Part shown: piece after piece, positions 63,302 through 64,000 of the stretch
Layout: every line of letters begins with the position of its first letter
Position numbering within the stretch: the stretch's first letter is position 1
Source: Emticicia sp965283955
GTDB taxonomy: Bacteria; Bacteroidota; Bacteroidia; Cytophagales; Spirosomataceae
Direction of reading: 5' to 3'
Assembly: GCA_965283955.1 (NCBI GenBank)
Contig: CBDIQW010000001.1
Location: 1,178,001 to 1,242,000 of the forward strand
DNA length: 64,000 nucleotides
Made by a program: the position numbers and the translations under genes
Notes under the pieces: model-generated
The model's database searches: none
Seen by the model: only the letters and a program-made list of their open reading frames with translations
Told to the model about the DNA's origin: nothing

Positions 63302-64000
63302 TTATTTAATATTCGCTTTATCGAGTGCTTCTTGGAAAATACGAGCATTATTTGTGTGTTCTTCGAAGGTTTCGGCAAAATTATGATAACCCGAAAAATC
63401 TTCTTTTGCACAGAAGTACACGTATTTGTGGCGTTCGTAGTTCAAAACAGCGTTTAAGGCTACTGGCTCAGGCAGAGCAATTGGGCCTGGCGGTAAACCA
63501 GTATTTTTGTAAGTATTATACGGCGAATTTACTGCCAAATGTTTGTAGAGAATACGACGTAACGAAAAATCACCAACGGCAAATTTAACAGTAGGGTCAG
63601 CTTGCAAAGGCATATTTGCCGCCAAACGATTGATGTATGCACCCGCCACTCGTGGCATTTCATCTACTTTATTGGTTTCGGATTGCACGATTGAAGCCAA
63701 AACCGCCACTTGAATCGGTGTCATATTGATAGATTTTGCTTGCGAAAGGCGTTCGTCAGTCCAATATTTATTGTATTCGTCGTGCATTCTTGCCATAAAT
63801 TTCTCAGGTGTGGTCGTCCATCTGATAAAATACGTATTCGGCAAAAACATACACATAATGGTAGTTGTATCGAAACCAAACTTTTGACAAGCTTCTGGAT
63901 TACGAAGCAAATCGACTAATTCTTCGGTTTTAAATTCAAAACGTCCGCCCATTTTCTTAATCAAATCTGATTTGAGGCGTACATTATTAAAAGTCAAACG
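63302..64000 (-). CDS. mltG: Endolytic transglycosylase MltG, 3' part
   Basis: C-terminal 233 or so codons of the inner-membrane lytic transglycosylase that ends nascent peptidoglycan strands. The YceG-type domain shows MFLPNTYFIRW, the catalytic Glu in LASIVQSETNK, MPRVAGAYINRLAANMPLQADPTVKFA and SPYNTYKNTGLPPGPIALP. The frame is open to the right edge of the window, so the N-terminal part with its membrane anchor is missing. Confidence 0.95.
   Translation of the reverse strand, partial: RLTFNNVRLKSDLIKKMGGRFEFKTEELVDLLRNPEACQKFGFDTTTIMCMFLPNTYFIRWTTTPEKFMARMHDEYNKYWTDERLSQAKSINMTPIQVAVLASIVQSETNKVDEMPRVAGAYINRLAANMPLQADPTVKFAVGDFSLRRILYKHLAVNSPYNTYKNTGLPPGPIALPEPVALNAVLNYERHKYVYFCAKEDFSGYHNFAETFEEHTNNARIFQEALDKANIK

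Overview
The window looks like about 64 kb of chromosome from a member of the Bacteroidota, most likely order Cytophagales. The sequence is AT-rich. LpxC and FabZ are fused in one protein, as in Bacteroidota. Several promoters match the Bacteroidota form (TTG/TTTG near -33, TAnnTTTG near -7). Secreted proteins carry type IX secretion tails (a gliding-motility-type C-terminal domain and a T9SS sorting domain). No transposase, phage gene, rRNA or CRISPR array is visible, and no stretch over 300 bases lacks a gene.

Layout. 1-5 kb: lipid A genes (lpxD 3' end, lpxC/fabZ, lpxA), an ABC ATPase, a methyltransferase and a Uma2-family protein. 5-8 kb (minus): lpxK, a caspase-like protein with a frameshifted Tudor-like tail, and queG. 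8-16 kb: menC (frameshifted), a Crp/Fnr regulator, then a same-strand run of DM13 lipoprotein, outer-membrane barrel, YceI, DinB-like, NRDE, type III polyketide synthase, methyltransferase and CrtA-like monooxygenase, which may be a redox or lipid-quinone type pathway. 16-38 kb: large secreted or surface proteins (gliding-type adhesin, fibronectin III protein, BNR propeller protein, cupredoxin-dehydrogenase fusion, FG-GAP protein, DUF1080) mixed with housekeeping genes (ybaB, coaE, rpe, clpP) and a LytS/LytTR two-component pair. 38-64 kb: mostly core genes (rnpA, rpmH, dnaX, purA, fur, a RelA/SpoT gene, tRNA-Leu, tig, gpmI, mltG) with peptidases, an amidase, a toxin-antitoxin pair and a low-molecular-weight phosphatase.

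Two window-wide patterns stand out. First, intergenic spaces carry degenerate tandem repeats of 7-8 nt. Each locus has its own theme, they often sit within 25 nt of a start codon or overlap a stop codon, and several come as inverted pairs. Several families of short REP-like palindromes occur as well, two of them inside N-terminal coding sequence. Second, about 15 apparent single-base frameshifts break genes between 6 and 38 kb, about half in or next to homopolymers. This suggests draft-quality sequence more than true pseudogenes. The one such break outside that zone is an A9 run in dnaX, placed where other bacteria use programmed frameshifting or slippage to make tau and gamma.

All functional calls are by reading translated sequence and motifs; no database search was run.
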